NCBI RefSeq assembly: GCF_002282855.1 | Contig: NZ_NRIR01000004.1 | Span: forward strand, 186,001-250,000 | From: Paraferrimonas sedimenticola | Lineage (GTDB): Bacteria > Pseudomonadota > Gammaproteobacteria > Enterobacterales > Shewanellaceae | DNA length: 64,000 nucleotides | Direction: 5' to 3' | Shown here: piece after piece, positions 8,752 through 17,705 of the stretch | How positions within the stretch are numbered: the stretch's first letter is position 1 | How the letters are laid out: every line of letters begins with the position of its first letter | Program-made: the position numbers and the translations under genes | The notes under the pieces: model-generated | Databases searched by the model: none | The model's input: the letters and a program-made list of their open reading frames with translations, nothing else | What the model was told of the DNA's origin: nothing

Positions 8752-11700
8752 GCGGCAATGTCCTGCTGTCGCTCGCTAGCGAGTCGTAGCTTAGCTGCAC
8801 CTTTAGGACGGTCGCGCAGGTAAATCAGGCAAGGCGTCAGAATCAAGGTCAGCAAGGTCGCGAAGGCCAGTCCACCAGCAACCGCGGTGGCCAGCTGTGA
8901 CCACCATTGAGTCGATGGCGCTCCGAATAACACCTCACGATTCACCAGGTCCACATTCATCTTCAACACCATAGGAGTCAAACCCAAAATGGTGGTGATG
9001 GTGGTTAGCATTACCGGGCGCAAACGCTGGGCACCGGTGCGCAAAATGGCATCTTCCACCGACATCCCTGAGCGACGCAGCACGTTGTAAGTGTCAATCA
9101 ACACAATGTTGTTGTTGACCACAATACCGGCCAGCGCGATAACCCCGATCCCCGACATTACCACCCCAAATGGCGACTGAGTGATAAGTAGTGCCAGGAA
9201 TACGCCAACGGTGGAGAACAACACCGCAGTTAGAATCAAACCGGCTTGATAGAAGCTATTAAACTGAGTCACCAGAATAATCGCCATGACAAACAGCGCC
9301 ACCAAGAAGGCGTTCATCAAGAAAGCTTGCGATTCGTTTTGTTGCTCGTTTTCACCGCGTACCGTGATGTTAACTCTAGGGTCAATGCCCATCTCAGGCA
9401 ACATGGCTTGCAGTCGAGGCAGGTGCACACCGAGCTGTTGACCCGGCGCCATGTCTGCTTGCACAGTGAGTACTCGCTGACTATCAACACGTCGAATCGA
9501 GTCCACTTTGGGCTCAGCTTTGCGCTCAACAAAGTTGGAAATCGGCACCTGACCGTGAATGGTTTTCACCCGTAAGTCGTCCAAGCGCAAAATGTTGCGC
9601 TTGTCTTCAGGGAAGCGTACGCGAATGTCTAGCTCATCATCGGCATCATCAGGGCGGTACTCACCGATTTTCAGACCATTGGTTACGAACTGCACGGTAG
9701 AGCCCACCAAGCTGGCATCGGCGCCAAAACGCGCGGCTTGCTGGCGATCCACATTCAGTTGCCATTCGATGCCGGGCTTGGAGCTGTTGTCATCCACGTT
9801 CACAAAGGCTTCGTCTGACTCCAAAATGGCTTTAATCTGCTGCGCGGTCTCGTTGAGCAAGGCTGGGAAGCGCGAGCTCAGTTGCAAACGCAAGTCTTTA
9901 CCACCGTTTGGACCGGCTTGATCTTTGCGCACTTCAATCTCCACACCGCCCATATCGCTAGTCGCAGCGTAAATTTTCTCGACTACATCATCCGCTTTCG
10001 GACGAATTTTCCAGTCCACCATATTAAAGCGAATTCGGCCGACCTGGTCGTTGCCCCCGACTCGAGTGTAAAGGGTTTCCAAGCCTTCGATAGGTATGAT
10101 GCGCTGCTCAATTTGACGCATGATTTGGTCTTTCTCATCAATCGACAAGTCACCGACCGAACGCACCGTAATGTTTAACCCAGGCGGCTCAATGGTCGGG
10201 AAAAACTCCACCCCAAGACCAGATTTGCCAAATGCGACAAAAATACCAACCGACAGGGCTATGGTTCCAAACAGAATTTTCCACGGGTTGTGAATGGCTT
10301 TGCGCAACAGTCGAGTGTAACTGCCAGAAGGGCCACTTAGCTGTGTCGCATCGCCTGACTCGGCAAGCTTAATTTGCTTTTGCTGGTGTTCGGTCATTAG
10401 GCGAGGTTTGCCAAACATGCTACCGAGCACAGGCACAAACAACAGCGCCATCATCAGCGATGCCGCCAGTGTGGCAATTAGTGTTAGGGGTAAATAGCGC
10501 ATGAACTCGCCCATGACATCGGGCCAGAACAAAAGGGGGCCGAAAGCGGCTAGCGTAGTAGCAGTCGAAGCAATTATCGGCCAAGCCATACGTTTAGCCG
10601 CTTCGGCGTATGCTTGCTTGCGCGGCGCACCTTCCATCATGCGTCGGTCAGCGAATTCGGTAACAACGATGGCACCGTCAACTAGCATGCCCACCGCCAT
10701 GATGAGTGCAAACAACACCATCATGTTGATAGTGAGGCCTCCAATGGCCAACACCAATATCCCAGTCAAGAACGACCCTGGGATCGCGATTCCAACCAAT
10801 GAGGCGCTACGCCACCCCAGTGCTGCAATCACAACAATCACTACCAAAATGATAGCTGACAAAACGTTGTTTTGCAGGTCGGTGAGCATTTCTTTGACGT
10901 CTTTAGAGGAGTCACCACTGTAATCGATGCGCAGATTCTGTGGCCAAATCTTCTTTTGCTCGTCCATCATCTGCTTCACTTTGGCCACAGTATCGATGAT
11001 GTTTTCACCGGGACGCTTTTTGACTTCTAGGGACACCGCCATCTCGCCGTTCAGGCGCGCATAGCTGTTGGCATCCTTGTAGGCTCTGCGAATCGTCGCT
11101 ACATCGGCAAAGGTGATCACTCGATCGCCATCCACCTTAATTGGCATATCCAAAACGTCTTTAAGGCTCTCAAACACTGACGGGACTTTCACCGCAAAGC
11201 GGCCCTTACCCGTGTCCATGGTACCCGCAGCGACCAAACGGTTATTGCGCGAAATCAGGTTGAAGATGTCGTTCTGGTCAAGCTGGTAGCTCTCCATCAA
11301 CAGCGGATCGACAATGATTTCTAGAATGTCTTCGCGATTACCGCCAATCTCAACTTCGAGCACTTCACGCAAGCCTTCGAGCTTGTCGCGCATGTCTCTG
11401 GCTAATTGAATTAGAGTACGCTCTGGTACCGAGCCCGAGAGGGTCACGGTGATCACCGCATTCTCATTGGCCAGGGTGACTTCGTTAACCGTCGGCTCTT
11501 CGGTGTCTGCCGGCAGTTTGGCCTTAGCCAAGGTCACTCTATCGCGCACGTCCGCCAGGGCGCTTTTCGGGTCAAAGCCTGCGACAAACTCCAATACCAC
11601 TGAGGCGTGCCCCTCAGAGGCGGTGGAGCGCATTTCCTTGATCCCCTCAAGGGAGCGAAGTTCTTGCTCCATCGGACGCACCAGCATCCGCTCACCGTCT

Positions 11701-11873
11701 TCAGGTGAGATGCCATCATGAGTAATCGAGACATAGATGATGGGAATAGTGATATCCGGTTCAGCTTCCTTGGGAATGCTGTTAAAGGTCACGGCTCCCG
11801 CCACCAAGATGAGCACCAACAACATGCTCATGGTGCGAGCGCGGCTAAGCGCCGCTGAAATCAATGCCAGCAT
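8748..11873 (-). CDS. RND efflux transporter permease subunit
   Basis: Inner-membrane permease of a tripartite pump, 1041 residues, expected to be a homotrimer driven by the proton gradient. The topology matches RND pumps: TM1 (about 12-30), a large periplasmic loop, TM2-6 (about 335-500), TM7 near 530-550, a second loop, and TM8-12 (about 855-1025). In TM4 the motif reads GMLVDGAIVVTEF (395-407) with one aspartate (D399) where AcrB has two, and in TM10 the lysine of AcrB is replaced in VVNNNIVLID. This points to a non-AcrB subfamily, so the substrate cannot be predicted. The adaptor gene lies two bases upstream. No outer-membrane TolC-type partner is in the window. Confidence 0.93.
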   Translation of the reverse strand: MLALISAALSRARTMSMLLVLILVAGAVTFNSIPKEAEPDITIPIIYVSITHDGISPEDGERMLVRPMEQELRSLEGIKEMRSTASEGHASVVLEFVAGFDPKSALADVRDRVTLAKAKLPADTEEPTVNEVTLANENAVITVTLSGSVPERTLIQLARDMRDKLEGLREVLEVEIGGNREDILEIIVDPLLMESYQLDQNDIFNLISRNNRLVAAGTMDTGKGRFAVKVPSVFESLKDVLDMPIKVDGDRVITFADVATIRRAYKDANSYARLNGEMAVSLEVKKRPGENIIDTVAKVKQMMDEQKKIWPQNLRIDYSGDSSKDVKEMLTDLQNNVLSAIILVVIVVIAALGWRSASLVGIAIPGSFLTGILVLAIGGLTINMMVLFALIMAVGMLVDGAIVVTEFADRRMMEGAPRKQAYAEAAKRMAWPIIASTATTLAAFGPLLFWPDVMGEFMRYLPLTLIATLAASLMMALLFVPVLGSMFGKPRLMTEHQQKQIKLAESGDATQLSGPSGSYTRLLRKAIHNPWKILFGTIALSVGIFVAFGKSGLGVEFFPTIEPPGLNITVRSVGDLSIDEKDQIMRQIEQRIIPIEGLETLYTRVGGNDQVGRIRFNMVDWKIRPKADDVVEKIYAATSDMGGVEIEVRKDQAGPNGGKDLRLQLSSRFPALLNETAQQIKAILESDEAFVNVDDNSSKPGIEWQLNVDRQQAARFGADASLVGSTVQFVTNGLKIGEYRPDDADDELDIRVRFPEDKRNILRLDDLRVKTIHGQVPISNFVERKAEPKVDSIRRVDSQRVLTVQADMAPGQQLGVHLPRLQAMLPEMGIDPRVNITVRGENEQQNESQAFLMNAFLVALFVMAIILVTQFNSFYQAGLILTAVLFSTVGVFLALLITQSPFGVVMSGIGVIALAGIVVNNNIVLIDTYNVLRRSGMSVEDAILRTGAQRLRPVMLTTITTILGLTPMVLKMNVDLVNREVLFGAPSTQWWSQLATAVAGGLAFATLLTLILTPCLIYLRDRPKGAAKLRLASERQQDIAA

Positions 11874-11875
11874 GC

Positions 11876-12976
11876 TTAGCCCTCTTGTCCTTTGCGTACC
11901 ACTTCCACTTCATCGCCATCACGGACAAAGCCTTGGCCCAAGGAGATCACATCAACACTGCGGCCAACACCACTGGTCCAGACTTCATCACCTTCGGCTT
12001 TGACCAACTGAATCGGATAAAACTTGACGCGATTTTCATCGGTGACCGCTTTGATGCCCAAGTTGCCTTTTTCGTCCAAGGCCAACAGCGCTGGAGAAAT
12101 CTTCACTGCTTCCTCTGTGGTCAGCGGAATGGTTAGCTCGGCGCTTTTACCGGCGCGCAAAGTGCCTTCGGCGTTATTAATCGCGACTTCAATTTTGAAA
12201 GTATTGGTGTTTGGATTAGACACGGTCGAGATGTAGCGAATCTCGCCATCGGCATCGGTGTTGCCTATAAAGTGCGCGGACGCCGCCGAGCCTTTGCGCA
12301 GGTACACGATGTCGGCTTCGGTCACATCAGCGCGAACCACCAGTGGGTCTAGGTCGGTTATCAAGCCCAGCTTGTCGCCTATGCCAACGTATTGGCCCAC
12401 CTCTACTTCACGCTCGCTAAACACGCCGTTAAAAGGCGCTTTGATTAAGGTCTTTTCTAGCTCAAGTTCGATTTTGCGAACCTGTGCTTTGGCGTCGTCC
12501 AACGCGGCTTTGGTTTGAGCGGCGGTGAGTTCACCTTGTAAACCTTGATTTCTGAGCGCCTGAATCCCGTCGTATTCTAGCTGGCGTTGTTTAAGTTGCG
12601 CCTTGGCAGTTTCTAACTCTAAGCCACGCGCTTCTGGCGCGATGCGCAGTAGGGGTTGGCCTTTGGTGACGGCATAGCCGCGTGGCACCAAGACTTCAGT
12701 GATCACCCCTTTGGCTTCCGCTTTCAGCGTAACTTGGCGATTGGGTTCGGTACGACCGTACAGGGTTAAATTCTTGGTAACCGCTTCGGCATTCAGCGTT
12801 TCAATCTGTACCTTGGCCAGTTTTAGTTCGGTTGTTTCGGAAGAGGAAGAAGCGGCTTGATCGGAGCTTTGCCCCAACAGGCCGGAAGCCACCCAAAGTA
12901 CAACCAGCGTCAATACCACAAGCGCCAAAACATAGGGCTTGCGCTGAAACAGGGAGGCAGTTTTATTTGAAGACAT
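11876..12976 (-). CDS. RND efflux periplasmic adaptor subunit
   Basis: Membrane-fusion protein linking the RND permease to an outer-membrane channel. The 366-residue protein has an N-terminal signal anchor (about 14-31, no lipobox cysteine seen). The first half of the lipoyl domain is around 72-110 (TLYGRTEPNRQVTLKAEAKG), an alpha-helical hairpin follows at about 112-175, then the second lipoyl half (APFNGVFSEREVEVGQYV) and a beta-barrel with a membrane-proximal domain. It is the first gene of a two-gene operon with the permease (two-base gap). The 133 bp between its start and erpA hold the promoter region; no operator stands out. Confidence 0.92.
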   Translation of the reverse strand: MSSNKTASLFQRKPYVLALVVLTLVVLWVASGLLGQSSDQAASSSSETTELKLAKVQIETLNAEAVTKNLTLYGRTEPNRQVTLKAEAKGVITEVLVPRGYAVTKGQPLLRIAPEARGLELETAKAQLKQRQLEYDGIQALRNQGLQGELTAAQTKAALDDAKAQVRKIELELEKTLIKAPFNGVFSEREVEVGQYVGIGDKLGLITDLDPLVVRADVTEADIVYLRKGSAASAHFIGNTDADGEIRYISTVSNPNTNTFKIEVAINNAEGTLRAGKSAELTIPLTTEEAVKISPALLALDEKGNLGIKAVTDENRVKFYPIQLVKAEGDEVWTSGVGRSVDVISLGQGFVRDGDEVEVVRKGQEG

Positions 12977-13109
12977 AACGCAGCAGATTCCAGACTAATT
13001 TGATCTTGCCAAATTATGCCAGAATTGCCGCGCAAAAATTAACTCAAATGTTAGCTTTTATGTCAAAAGCAGCAACATTCGCGAAAACTATTCAACAGAC
13101 AGGAAACCC

Positions 13110-13460
13110 TTAAACGGAGAAGCTGGCTCCGCAACCACAGGTAGTGGTGGCATTTGGGTTGTTGACGAAGAAACGCGAACCCTCAAGACCTGAGGTGTAA
13201 TCCACGGTTCCACCCATCAGATACTGTAGACTCATAGGGTCAACCACAAGCTCAACCCCTTGTTTTTCCACAGTCATATCACCGTCGTTTACCTTCTCGT
13301 CAAAGGTAAAGCCGTACTGGAATCCCGAGCAACCGCCGCCAGTCACGTATACGCGCAGTTTAAGTTCGTTGTTACCTTCTTCTTCAAGTAAGGTTTTTAC
13401 CTTGGAGGCCGCAGCGTCGGTAAAGAAAATTGGCATCGCGGCATCGGCTTCAGTGGTCAT
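13110..13460 (-). CDS. erpA: Iron-sulfur cluster insertion protein ErpA
   Basis: A-type carrier that delivers [4Fe-4S] clusters to target proteins, including isoprenoid-synthesis enzymes. The 116-residue protein has the three cluster-binding cysteines of the family: C44 (in GGGCSGF) and C108 and C110 (in TTCGCG) near the C-terminus. The length and the C-terminal ending GASFSV are typical of ErpA rather than IscA. It lies 68 bp downstream of the coiled-coil membrane protein gene on the same strand. Several window enzymes, for example the CysI heme protein, need Fe-S clusters, but a direct link is not shown. Confidence 0.95.
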   Translation of the reverse strand: MTTEADAAMPIFFTDAAASKVKTLLEEEGNNELKLRVYVTGGGCSGFQYGFTFDEKVNDGDMTVEKQGVELVVDPMSLQYLMGGTVDYTSGLEGSRFFVNNPNATTTCGCGASFSV

Positions 13461-13528
13461 AGAATACTTTCTCTTAAACTATTTCTTGGGCGGATTATCC
13501 GTTACCCGAGTAACGAGTTCAAGTATTG

Positions 13529-14263
13529 TTACTCCTCTTGCGCCACAAGTAACACTTCTTGGAAGTCAAAACTGGATTTGGTGGTGGCCGCTTTAGTCCA
13601 GCGATTAGGGGTCACTTTCACTACGACTTCTACTTGATCAATCAACAAGTTTTCAGGCTGGATAAAATCGCCTTCAATGAACTGAAAGTACTGAAAATTA
13701 AACTTTTTACTGATGGGGTCCTGAGTGAGTTGGTTGAGTCGATAGCGCACCACCTCACCCTTCTCACGCCCGACAATGGTCACCTCGACAGTGCCTTTGA
13801 CCGAGGTTTTGCGTTTTTTAAGTTGCGCCAACACCAAACGGAAGCGGTACTGCTTGTCCATTGGGCCTTGGCGAATTTCCAGATCACTGGCGTACACCCC
13901 TTCGGCGGCCATCTCTGGGGCCATTACCGAGCGATAGAAATCCAATTCCTCGCTGACCTTGGTAAGCCGAGCCTGCATCGAACGCAAGTCCACCTGCATT
14001 TGCTTAACGCTTTGTTGCTCGACGGTTAACTCAAGCGCCTGCGCGTAACTGCGCTCACGAGTTTTGGCCAGCTCGGCCTGACTGGATTGGTATTGCTCCA
14101 TCCAGTATTGGCGCTGCTTGTCGGTTTGATTCCAGAGGGTGTGGCGCGCTAGCCAGCCGACCGTGTAAGCCACCAGCACCATGAGTAAAATTGACACCAA
14201 ACGCGGATGTAAGCTCTTCTCCCAGCTCAAAAATTTTCGCCAGCCAGCTTTTAATCCTTGCAT
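13529..14263 (-). CDS. Membrane-anchored coiled-coil protein (DUF6776-like)
   Basis: Conserved hypothetical protein of 244 residues. Residues about 22-42 form one membrane segment (LVSILLMVLVAYTVGWLA), preceded by a basic cytoplasmic tail. A predicted coiled coil rich in Gln, Glu and Lys covers about 52-112, and a beta-rich periplasmic domain follows (YRFRLVLAQLKKRKTSVKG, then VEVTIVGREKGE). This organisation matches the uncharacterised family I know as DUF6776, usually found close to erpA or to bactofilin genes. The opposite-strand CLC gene begins 54 bp from its start, so the promoters must be back to back. No enzymatic motif is visible. Confidence 0.65.
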   Translation of the reverse strand: MQGLKAGWRKFLSWEKSLHPRLVSILLMVLVAYTVGWLARHTLWNQTDKQRQYWMEQYQSSQAELAKTRERSYAQALELTVEQQSVKQMQVDLRSMQARLTKVSEELDFYRSVMAPEMAAEGVYASDLEIRQGPMDKQYRFRLVLAQLKKRKTSVKGTVEVTIVGREKGEVVRYRLNQLTQDPISKKFNFQYFQFIEGDFIQPENLLIDQVEVVVKVTPNRWTKAATTKSSFDFQEVLLVAQEE

Positions 14264-14317
14264 TGTTTTGCGTCCTTATTGATACACTATAGCCATTGAC
14301 CCGCTTACGGACTGGCT

Positions 14318-15976
14318 GTGGAAAAACTTCGGGATACTTTGGCACAGGCGAACACTAGTATCCAGCTCAATGCGCTGGCGCTTGTGTTTGCTGTGATCTG
14401 TTCCCTAGTGATAATCGTGTTCCGGCTGGCGGTAGAGTTCATTCAAGGTGTGCTGGATTTCTCTGACCAAGATTACAGTGTGTTCGATATCGATTGGCGA
14501 GTTAGCCTGCCCGCCATCGGCGCTTTATTGATATGGCTGATCATTCACTACACTCGCCCCTCTAATCGCCACATGGGCATCGCCTACGTATTGCATCGCA
14601 TCAAAATGTACGCCGGACACATTCCCAGTCAAACCTTAACCGGCCAGTTTGTTCATGCACTGATAGCTTTGGTTTGCGGGTTTTCCGTGGGGCGCGAAGG
14701 CCCATCGATTCACTTAGGCGCCGCGACAGCCTCTAGCCTGTCGCGCAAACTTCGCTTACCGGATAATTCGGTGCGAATTCTGGCCTCTAGTGGCGTTGCC
14801 GCGGGTATTGCGGCGACCTTTAATACCCCGCTAGCGGCAGTGATTTTTGTATTTGAAGTGATTTTGCGCGAGTACCGACTGCAGTACTTTTTCCCCATCG
14901 TCACCGCGGCGATTTGCGGTGCGCTGGCCAGCCACTTGGCTTTTGGCGACCCGCACGCCTTTGACAATATCAACCTAGAGGAATTTCCCATCAGCCAGTA
15001 TCCAGTACTGGCCATTGCCGGATTGGTATTTGGAGTGGTAGCTGCCGCGTTTAACTGGTCTTTGATACGCGTCACCAAAGAAGGACAGCGCTGGCCCTTG
15101 GGGGCCAAACTAATGAGCGCCGGCATTATCACCTGCGCAATTGGCGCGACCTTCCCGCAAGCACTGGGTACTGGTGAAGCCGCGATTTTATTGTCGATTA
15201 GCGAATCGCCTGCGCTGAGTTTGTTAGTTGCGGTCTTACTGGCCAAGGTGGTAGCCACAGTCGCGGCAATTGGTTTGGGCATTCCCGGTGGCCTTATCGG
15301 CCCGCTGTACGGCTTAGGTGCTCTGCTTGGAGCTATCATCGCTTGGGTGTCTATCGGAGTTTGGCCGGAGCTCTCGCCTTACGTGGGCCTGTACGTCGTG
15401 ATTGGCATGTCAGTAATGTTCTCGGTGGGGCTTGGTGCGCCTTTGGCGGCCCTGGTGGCACTGGTAGAGCTTACCGGTAATGTGGCCATTATTTTGCCGG
15501 CATTATTTGTCACCGTACCTGCGTTCTTGCTGTGCTTCCAAGGCTTTGGCGTGCGCTCGATTCTACTGCAACAGCTGGACATCAATGGTTTGGACTACCG
15601 CAAGCGTCCAATGGAACAGGCCCTACAAAAATACGGTGTGCGCCAGTTAATGGACCGGCGTTTGGTGTTAGTAAAACACGATCAGGCCTTGCTGTTAGAG
15701 GTGCTTAAACGCGCTCAAGGTCGTTCGGTGTTGCTTGAAAAAGAAGACGGCTCAATTCACATGATTGAGCTTCAAATGCAGTCCTTTGAAAACGAAGCCA
15801 GCTTGGTGATGCACCCGATTAAGGGCCTACCCGACACTGCCAGTCTCGATCGGGTATTTGAGATCCTTTCTCCCAAAAACAGTGGCGAAGTTTACATCTT
15901 TGACCAAAGCGGCACACCTGTTGGGGTGATCAGCTGGGCCAGTTTGACTCAATTACTGCGCAAAAAGGTGCTTTAG
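14318..15976 (+). CDS. CLC-family chloride channel/transporter
   Basis: Integral membrane anion transporter of the CLC family, 552 residues from a GTG start. About ten or more membrane helices cover 20-420. The selectivity motif GREGP is at 125-129 with the gating glutamate E127, and the third anion-binding motif reads GIPGGLIGP. The position of the internal proton glutamate of E. coli ClcA (E203) is V182 here, within FVFEVILRE, as in channel-type CLCs. The C-terminal 130 residues are cytoplasmic and contain a CBS-like segment (about 508-545). The first motif, GSGIP in ClcA, is not clearly present. Whether it is an exchanger or a channel cannot be told from sequence alone. Confidence 0.9.
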   Translation: MEKLRDTLAQANTSIQLNALALVFAVICSLVIIVFRLAVEFIQGVLDFSDQDYSVFDIDWRVSLPAIGALLIWLIIHYTRPSNRHMGIAYVLHRIKMYAGHIPSQTLTGQFVHALIALVCGFSVGREGPSIHLGAATASSLSRKLRLPDNSVRILASSGVAAGIAATFNTPLAAVIFVFEVILREYRLQYFFPIVTAAICGALASHLAFGDPHAFDNINLEEFPISQYPVLAIAGLVFGVVAAAFNWSLIRVTKEGQRWPLGAKLMSAGIITCAIGATFPQALGTGEAAILLSISESPALSLLVAVLLAKVVATVAAIGLGIPGGLIGPLYGLGALLGAIIAWVSIGVWPELSPYVGLYVVIGMSVMFSVGLGAPLAALVALVELTGNVAIILPALFVTVPAFLLCFQGFGVRSILLQQLDINGLDYRKRPMEQALQKYGVRQLMDRRLVLVKHDQALLLEVLKRAQGRSVLLEKEDGSIHMIELQMQSFENEASLVMHPIKGLPDTASLDRVFEILSPKNSGEVYIFDQSGTPVGVISWASLTQLLRKKVL

Positions 15977-16116
15977 CGCACCAAAGCACCCCGTCATCGG
16001 CTCTTATCAACCACTATGTGATCCCTGCTATTGCAAAACGCCGCTGAGTGACCAAAATAGCAACATCCACAATTGCATGAATTAGCAATCAAGAATTAAG
16101 TCGTTAAGGAATCACA

Positions 16117-17409
16117 ATGACCCGTTCTCAAGAACTGTTTGAACAAGCCAAGAACACCATCCCTGGTGGTGTTAACTCGCCAGTACGCGCTTTTAACGGC
16201 GTAGGTGGCACTCCTCGTTTTATCCAAAAAGCTGACGGTGCTTATATCACCGACGCCGACGGCCAACAGTACATTGATTACGTAGGTTCCTGGGGCCCTA
16301 TGATTCTGGGTCACAACCATCCATCGATTTTGGATGCTGTGGTTAAAACTGCCGCCAACGGCCTGTCGTTTGGCGCGCCAACCGAGCTAGAAGTTGAGAT
16401 GGCCGAGAAGGTTTGTAACTGGCTACCAGCGGTTGAGCAAGTGCGTATGGTGTCTTCTGGCACCGAAGCCACCATGAGCGCCATTCGTCTGGCCCGTGGT
16501 TACACCAAACGCGACAAAATCCTTAAGTTTGAAGGTTGCTACCACGGCCACGCTGACTGCTTACTGGTAAAAGCCGGTTCAGGTCTTCTGACCTTTGGCC
16601 AACCTAACTCGCCAGGTATTCCAGAAGATTTCGCCAAGCACACCCTTACCGCTGTGTACAACGACCTAGATTCAGTGAAGGCAATCTTTGACGAGCTGGG
16701 CAGCGAAATCGCCTGTATCATCCTTGAGCCTGTGGCCGGGAACATGAACTGCATTCCACCAGTTGAAGGCTTCCTAGAAGGTCTGCGCGAAATTTGTGAC
16801 CAAAACGGTACTGTGCTTATCATCGACGAAGTAATGACTGGTTTCCGCGTAGCCAAAGGCTGTGCTCACGGCTACTACGGCGTGACTCCTGACTTGGTTA
16901 CCCTAGGTAAAGTTATCGGTGGCGGTATGCCTGTAGGCGCCTTTGGCGGTAAGAAAGAAATCATGGCTCATATCTCGCCTGTTGGTGGCGTATACCAAGC
17001 CGGTACTCTGTCTGGTAACCCAGTAGCCATGGCAGCCGGTTTGGCTCAGCTAGCTGAGCTTGAGAAAGACGGCGTGTACGAGTCACTGTCAGCCAAGACC
17101 GAGCAAGTAGCAAAAGGCTTTAAAGCCGCGGCTGACAAGCACGGCATTCCAATGAGCATCAACTATGTTGGCGGCATGTTTGGCTTCTTCTTCACCGAGC
17201 TAGAAACCGTAACGCGCTTTGACCAAGTGACCGAGTGCTGCATGGACACCTTTAAAGCCTTCTACCACGGCATGCTAGAAGCCGGTGTTTACCTAGCACC
17301 TAGCGCCTTTGAAGCCAGCTTCTTGAGCCTAGCTCACTCGGACGAAGACATTGCTCGCACTATCGAAACTGCGGACAAGGTATTGGCTGAGATTGCGGCT
17401 AAGCGCTAG
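16117..17409 (+). CDS. hemL: Glutamate-1-semialdehyde 2,1-aminomutase
   Basis: PLP enzyme that converts glutamate-1-semialdehyde to 5-aminolevulinate, the last step of the C5 route into heme and siroheme. The PLP lysine is K265 in [13 protein letters not shown], and the cofactor aspartate is in [10 protein letters not shown] (235-244). [16 protein letters not shown] (113-128) is the conserved phosphate-binding block. The length of 430 is normal. AAGGAATCACA precedes the ATG as a ribosome-binding site. The 140 bp upstream show no clear operator. The gene ends just before a cluster of palindromic repeats and a terminator. Confidence 0.97.
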   Translation: MTRSQELFEQAKNTIPGGVNSPVRAFNGVGGTPRFIQKADGAYITDADGQQYIDYVGSWGPMILGHNHPSILDAVVKTAANGLSFGAPTELEVEMAEKVCNWLPAVEQVRMVSSGTEATMSAIRLARGYTKRDKILKFEGCYHGHADCLLVKAGSGLLTFGQPNSPGIPEDFAKHTLTAVYNDLDSVKAIFDELGSEIACIILEPVAGNMNCIPPVEGFLEGLREICDQNGTVLIIDEVMTGFRVAKGCAHGYYGVTPDLVTLGKVIGGGMPVGAFGGKKEIMAHISPVGGVYQAGTLSGNPVAMAAGLAQLAELEKDGVYESLSAKTEQVAKGFKAAADKHGIPMSINYVGGMFGFFFTELETVTRFDQVTECCMDTFKAFYHGMLEAGVYLAPSAFEASFLSLAHSDEDIARTIETADKVLAEIAAKR

Positions 17410-17421
17410 CAGCAGCCATTT

Positions 17422-17640
17422 GTCATTCCCGCGGCGATTGAGCGATACGCCCGCGACAATTCAGCGTCATTCCCGCGAAAGCGGGAATCTCGCCAACGGC
17501 CACACGCCCGTCATTCCCGCGAAAGCGGGAATCCAGACCAACAGCTAATTAGCGAGTAGGTGGATCCCCAGTCAAGCTGGGGATGACGGGATTGCGCATG
17601 CTGGGGATGACGGGATTGCGCATGCTGAGGATGACGGAAA
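17422..17640. repeat. Palindromic repeat cluster (dRS3-like plus GGATCCCC hairpin)
   Basis: This fills most of the 296-bp gap between hemL and mrcB. Two copies of a palindrome with the form ATTCCC-N8-GGGAAT lie at 17466-17489 and 17510-17533, with a half copy at 17422. A second hairpin, CCCCAG/CTGGGG, lies at 17562-17589. The block 17510-17589 (palindrome, 28-base spacer, hairpin) recurs as its reverse complement at 36826-36901. After it a 24-bp unit (17581-17604) is repeated at 17605-17628 and partly again. No protein-coding gene is visible here. Confidence 0.85.
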
Positions 17641-17659
17641 TGACAGCTTCAGCTTAGAC

Positions 17660-17687
17660 AAAAAAGCCCAGCACTAGCTGGGCTTTT
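17660..17687. terminator. Bidirectional terminator between hemL and mrcB
   Basis: GCCCAGC (17666-17672), loop ACTA, GCTGGGC (17677-17683), with an A-tract before and four Ts after. It serves the convergent hemL and mrcB genes. Confidence 0.88.
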
Positions 17688-17705
17688 CCATATCCGCATT
17701 TCAAC

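Noticed and set aside
10501-11721. Several open frames on the plus strand opposite the RND permease and adaptor
   Set aside because: They are antisense shadows of membrane-protein codons, with Ser/Thr/Ala-rich products that match nothing.
14710-15339. A 209-residue open frame opposite the CLC gene
   Set aside because: It is antisense to conserved CLC motifs and has no independent start signals.
17422-17640. CRISPR array
   Set aside because: The repeats are palindromes and a 24-bp tandem with no unique spacers of constant length, and no cas gene is present.
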